Source: Solibacillus silvestris (GTDB lineage Bacteria; Bacillota; Bacilli; Bacillales_A; Planococcaceae). From it: a DNA stretch of 64,000 bases. How positions within the stretch are numbered: position 1 is the stretch's first letter; the number at the start of each line of letters is the position of its first letter. This document shows, piece after piece, positions 61,033 to 64,000 of this stretch. The stretch is taken from contig CP014609.1 of the NCBI GenBank assembly GCA_001586195.1, positions 1,958,001 through 2,022,000 of the forward strand. The letters run 5' to 3'. Below the pieces are notes generated by a model. That model searched no databases. It saw only the letters and a program-made list of their open reading frames with translations, and had not been told where the DNA came from. The translations under genes and the position numbers were made by a program.

Positions 61033-61484
61033 TTGCTATTTCCCCCTAACCCGAATGCCTCTTTTAACGCTTTGAAATAATTGCGGCTTATTGGAATTGT
61101 GACTCCATTTTCGAGCGTCAGTTGCGGGTTGCCAAGTACCTTCGACTGGATGGAAGCAATTTTTTCAAAATGAACAAGTGTCGCCTTATTGACACGTAGC
61201 AACTGCGATGAAAAACGTTCCTCCAGCTCATAAAGCTTTTGTTTCACTTCCAGTTCCTGCTCATCCGTTTGGATAAATACTTTCCCCTGTTCGCTGTAAA
61301 TGCTGTACACATCCTGCATTTTGATCAAATGAATATCACCATTGGAATAGCCTGCAATCGTATCATTAGTCGTTGATTGGTTAAGCTTTTTCATCAGCTG
61401 CGCCACTTGCTCATTGTATTCCGGTGCATGCACATGAACTTCGACTTCCATAAGCTGATGCTCGATATGTAAATGAATTTTCAT
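61029..61484 (-). CDS. LytTR family DNA-binding regulator
   Basis: About 151 residues: an N-terminal helical region and a C-terminal LytTR DNA-binding domain (about 50-150, with IQTDEQELEVKQKLYELEERF and LLRVNKATLVHFEKI). It has no receiver domain, so it is not a classical response regulator. ATG at 61484 follows AAGGAGG. It heads an operon with DUF3021 and an ABC exporter. Confidence 0.88.
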   Translation of the reverse strand: MKIHLHIEHQLMEVEVHVHAPEYNEQVAQLMKKLNQSTTNDTIAGYSNGDIHLIKMQDVYSIYSEQGKVFIQTDEQELEVKQKLYELEERFSSQLLRVNKATLVHFEKIASIQSKVLGNPQLTLENGVTIPISRNYFKALKEAFGLGGNSK

Positions 61485-61679
61485 AAGGCCCTCCTTCATG
61501 GTTTGTAGTATAGCACCTCTTTTGTACGGATTTTATATTTGGCGCTAACACGTATAAAGCTGTATGTAAGTTGTAAAATTTAGATTGTATCATGCAATTT
61601 TATTATAAGTATTATTTTCCAACTATTGTTAATAAAATTTTAATTTTAAAATTTAAGTATTTATAAAAATAAAATAAAT

Positions 61680-61714
61680 AAGCAACCTCCCGTATAATCA
61701 GGAGATTGCTTTTA
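61680..61714 (-). terminator. Terminator after the SDR gene
   Basis: AAGCAATCTCC and GGGAGGTTGCTT form a stem with a short bulge; T-rich sequence follows on the minus strand. Confidence 0.7.
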
Positions 61715-61755
61715 TTAGTGTCATATTATGTTGTTCGGGAGCTATTTTCAAGCCC

Positions 61756-62649
61756 TTACAAGTCGATCGGTTCGCCGCCTGTCACACCGTAAATCTGTCC
61801 GGTAATGTAACTTCCTTCATCGGATGCTAGAAGGACATATACTGGGGCAAGCTCTACTGGCTGTCCTGCACGACCAAGTGGTGCATTTTGGCCAAATTCA
61901 GGAATTTTGCCATCCGGTTGTCCATTATCCAACTGCAGCGGTGTCCAAATCGGGCCTGGTGCAACCCCGTTCACACGTACCCCTTTAGAAGCAAAGTACG
62001 AAGAAAGGTTTACTGTAAAGTTGCTAATCGCACCTTTTGTAGAAGCATAGTCCATTAAAAATGTGGATGGATTGTACGATTGAACCGATGTCGTCGTAAT
62101 AATCGCACTGCCCGGTTCCAAATGTTCTTCAGCTGCTTTAACGGCTTCAAACATGCTGATAATGTTTACTTTGAACGTATCTTCAACTTGTTTGATTGTT
62201 AAATCACTTAGTGTTGGCTGTGCAATCTGCTGTCCTGCATTCAGGACGAGTGTGTCCAATCCGCCAAACGCTTCTACTGTTTTTTTCACCATTTCAGTCG
62301 CCACGCCATCTTCACGCAAGTCATATGGCAGCAGCAATGCTTTTGTTCCGGCTTCTTCAATTAATGCTTTCACTTCATTTGCATCTTCTTCTTCACCTGG
62401 GAAGAACTGAATGGCTACATTTGAGCCTTCGCGTGCATAAGCAATCGCGGCAGCACGGCCAATTCCGGAATCGCCACCGGTAATTAAAGCATTACGTCCT
62501 TTCAGACGATTATGCCCTTTATATGATTCTTCTCCACAATCAGGTTTTGGACTCATTTCATTTTGTAGCGCTGGAGTATTCTGTTCTTGATCCGGGAATT
62601 TCTCCGTATGAAATTTTTTTCGTGGATCGTTTAGATTTGGGTTTCCCAT
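61756..62649 (-). CDS. SDR oxidoreductase, YdaD/GSP39-like general stress protein
   Basis: About 297 residues. The long N-terminal extension with MSPKPDCGEESYKG is typical of the YdaD/YhxC-type SDRs. Motifs GGDSGIGRA, NAG, the catalytic Ser in TTTSVQSY and YASTK are intact. In B. subtilis these are SigB-controlled stress proteins. A consensus SigB promoter lies about 100 bases upstream. ATG at 62649 follows GGAG. Confidence 0.88.
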   Translation of the reverse strand: MGNPNLNDPRKKFHTEKFPDQEQNTPALQNEMSPKPDCGEESYKGHNRLKGRNALITGGDSGIGRAAAIAYAREGSNVAIQFFPGEEEDANEVKALIEEAGTKALLLPYDLREDGVATEMVKKTVEAFGGLDTLVLNAGQQIAQPTLSDLTIKQVEDTFKVNIISMFEAVKAAEEHLEPGSAIITTTSVQSYNPSTFLMDYASTKGAISNFTVNLSSYFASKGVRVNGVAPGPIWTPLQLDNGQPDGKIPEFGQNAPLGRAGQPVELAPVYVLLASDEGSYITGQIYGVTGGEPIDL

Positions 62650-62755
62650 CAAAAATCATCTCCTATATAGTTAGTACAAAATTGCAAGGATAAATCCTGT
62701 AAGGTTTATAAATGCTTAACAGATTTTCCTTCACAAAAATTGTTACATTTTTTGA

Positions 62756-62780
62756 ATACCCTGTATGATTTACTTTAAAC
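62756..62780 (-). promoter_or_regulatory. SigB-dependent promoter
   Basis: On the minus strand GTTTAA (62780-62775) and GGGTAT (62761-62756), spaced 13 bases, match the sigma-B consensus exactly. It lies between the oxidase-like gene and the stress SDR. Confidence 0.8.
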
Positions 62781-62824
62781 AGTTTCAGACTTTATTCTTC
62801 GATTAAATCAATTGTGCTCATTTT

Positions 62825-64000
62825 TTATTGTGTTTCCGGGAAAAATACTTGGGCTGTGCTGATATCCACCAGAGTAGGACCATTCGTATTGAGTGCTTCT
62901 TCCATCACGGACTCAAGCTCGGTATCTGAAGCAGGTCGTAATCCTTTCCAACCGCAAGCTTCTGCCAATTTCACAAAATCAGGGTTCGTTAAATCGACTC
63001 CAACTTCTTCCTTCTTCGCAACTTTTAGCTTGTCCCTTTCCATTTGCAGACTTTCATTATTCAAGACAACGACCGTAATATCAAGTTCATAACGAGTTGC
63101 TGTTAATAAATCTGCAAGCACCATTTGAAGCCCCCCGTCGCCTACAACCGCCACTACTTGCTTTTCTGGCTGGATGAGCTTCGCGGCCATCGCTGCTGGA
63201 AGGCCAAAGCCCATTGTCCGCCAGTAACCGGAAAATAATACAGATTGATCTTTTTGTTTGAAGTTACGATTCGTCCATACTGTATTATCCCCTGTATCCA
63301 GTGCGAGAATAGCATCCGGTGCTACTGTTCGGTCAATGGCGCGGATAATTCGGGAAGGATGAACAGGATAACCTTTCGTATTGCCCTCCTCCTCATTTTG
63401 CGCTGCCCATTTCTCTTTTGCTTGCTGTAAATGGGCTACCCAATCCTCGGAGCGGCTGAATTCTTGCAGGCTCTCCGTTAAAATTGGTATAACTTCCTCT
63501 GTTTTGCCAATGATTCCAAGTTCTGTCGGAATTTCTTTTACAAACTTATCAAATTGGCGGTCAATCTGAATAATTCGAGCATCCGTTGGCACAAACCCTT
63601 CCGGCCACCAAGTCGTGCCAGCAAGAAGTACTACATCTGCCTGCTTAAATACATCAGCTGCATAGGGATTCCCGCCTTCACCAATCCCTTGTAAAACAAG
63701 CGGTGAAGATTCATCAAACAAACCTTTTCCGCCCAGGCTTGTAAGAATGCCGGCTCCCCATAGATCCGCCAGTTTTTCCAAATCTGCTGATACAGACGTG
63801 GCACCTATACCAGCCAGGATCATTGGTCGCTTGGCCATTCTCATAATGTCTGCTGCGTGTTTCAGACTTTCATTAGTAAAGCTGGAAGTACCTTCTATTA
63901 CGTCAGGTAATCGACGCGGTTCCCCTTTAGCAGGCATCATTAAAATATCCTTTGGTATCGAGATATGAGTAACAACCCTCTGTCCGAGAGATGTCCGCGC
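62825..64000 (-). CDS. Pyruvate oxidase-like TPP enzyme (YdaP-like), N-terminus cut by window edge
   Basis: The frame is open to base 64000, giving 391 visible residues. The TPP and Mg-binding pattern GDGGLQMVLADLLTATRYELDITVVVLNNESLQM is complete, with the middle domain (about 20-150) resembling the FAD-linked domain of YdaP/PoxB. Pyruvate oxidases of this type make acetate and electrons. The stretch before the in-frame ATG at 63940 (ARTSLGQRVVTHISIPKDIL) is also coding-like, so the true start is outside. In B. subtilis, ydaP is SigB-controlled, as the neighbouring SDR appears to be here. Confidence 0.88.
   Translation of the reverse strand, partial: ARTSLGQRVVTHISIPKDILMMPAKGEPRRLPDVIEGTSSFTNESLKHAADIMRMAKRPMILAGIGATSVSADLEKLADLWGAGILTSLGGKGLFDESSPLVLQGIGEGGNPYAADVFKQADVVLLAGTTWWPEGFVPTDARIIQIDRQFDKFVKEIPTELGIIGKTEEVIPILTESLQEFSRSEDWVAHLQQAKEKWAAQNEEEGNTKGYPVHPSRIIRAIDRTVAPDAILALDTGDNTVWTNRNFKQKDQSVLFSGYWRTMGFGLPAAMAAKLIQPEKQVVAVVGDGGLQMVLADLLTATRYELDITVVVLNNESLQMERDKLKVAKKEEVGVDLTNPDFVKLAEACGWKGLRPASDTELESVMEEALNTNGPTLVDISTAQVFFPETQ

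Overview
The window reads as chromosome of a low-GC Gram-positive bacterium of the order Bacillales, most like Planococcaceae such as Solibacillus or Lysinibacillus (inferred from protein families, not searched). The signs are strong purine-rich ribosome binding sites, many TTG and GTG starts, CcpA-type cre sites, a consensus SigB promoter, PdxS/PdxT, ECF sigma/anti-sigma pairs, many short lipoproteins and an S-layer-homology wall hydrolase. About nine tenths of the genes are on the minus strand. No rRNA, tRNA, CRISPR array, intact insertion sequence or prophage was seen.

Layout. 1-8144: mixed accessory genes (a polysaccharide deacetylase cut by the window edge, GNAT acetyltransferases, a small P-loop kinase, DinB, a nucleotidyltransferase, small membrane proteins) and an S9 peptidase. 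8460-23119: a coherent minus-strand catabolic locus. It has acyl-CoA dehydrogenase, MFS transporter, acyl-CoA synthetase, a complete peptide-type ABC importer, an MBL-fold hydrolase, a FabG-like SDR, two short MaoC proteins, thiolase and a TetR regulator. Together these form an activation and beta-oxidation-like route with its own uptake; two cre sites and a pair of TetR-like operators mark its control. 23394-30447: lipoproteins, DUF2500, RNA cyclic phosphodiesterase, a deaminase, pdxST, an SLH-anchored glucosaminidase and a UPF0316 protein. 30439-41485: a patchwork of small genes, including a pirin gene broken by one stop codon and a small gene that seems to start at ATT. 41596-45379: an ECF sigma/DUF3600 pair and an ABC exporter. 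45448-57496: a DinB pseudogene, diaminopropionate ammonia-lyase, CarD, a HIT protein with a probable ATT start, a second ECF sigma/DUF4179 pair, and an LLM oxidoreductase with DUF3219 and a 51-residue L7/L12-like protein. 57619-64000: a LytTR-DUF3021-ABC operon, then a YdaD-like SDR under a SigB promoter and a YdaP-like pyruvate oxidase cut by the right edge.

The feature that recurs across the window is a family of near-identical hairpins at gene 3' ends. Five strict copies share the same stem and the same bulged base, and two further copies are variants. One of them supplies the stop codon of the gene before it.
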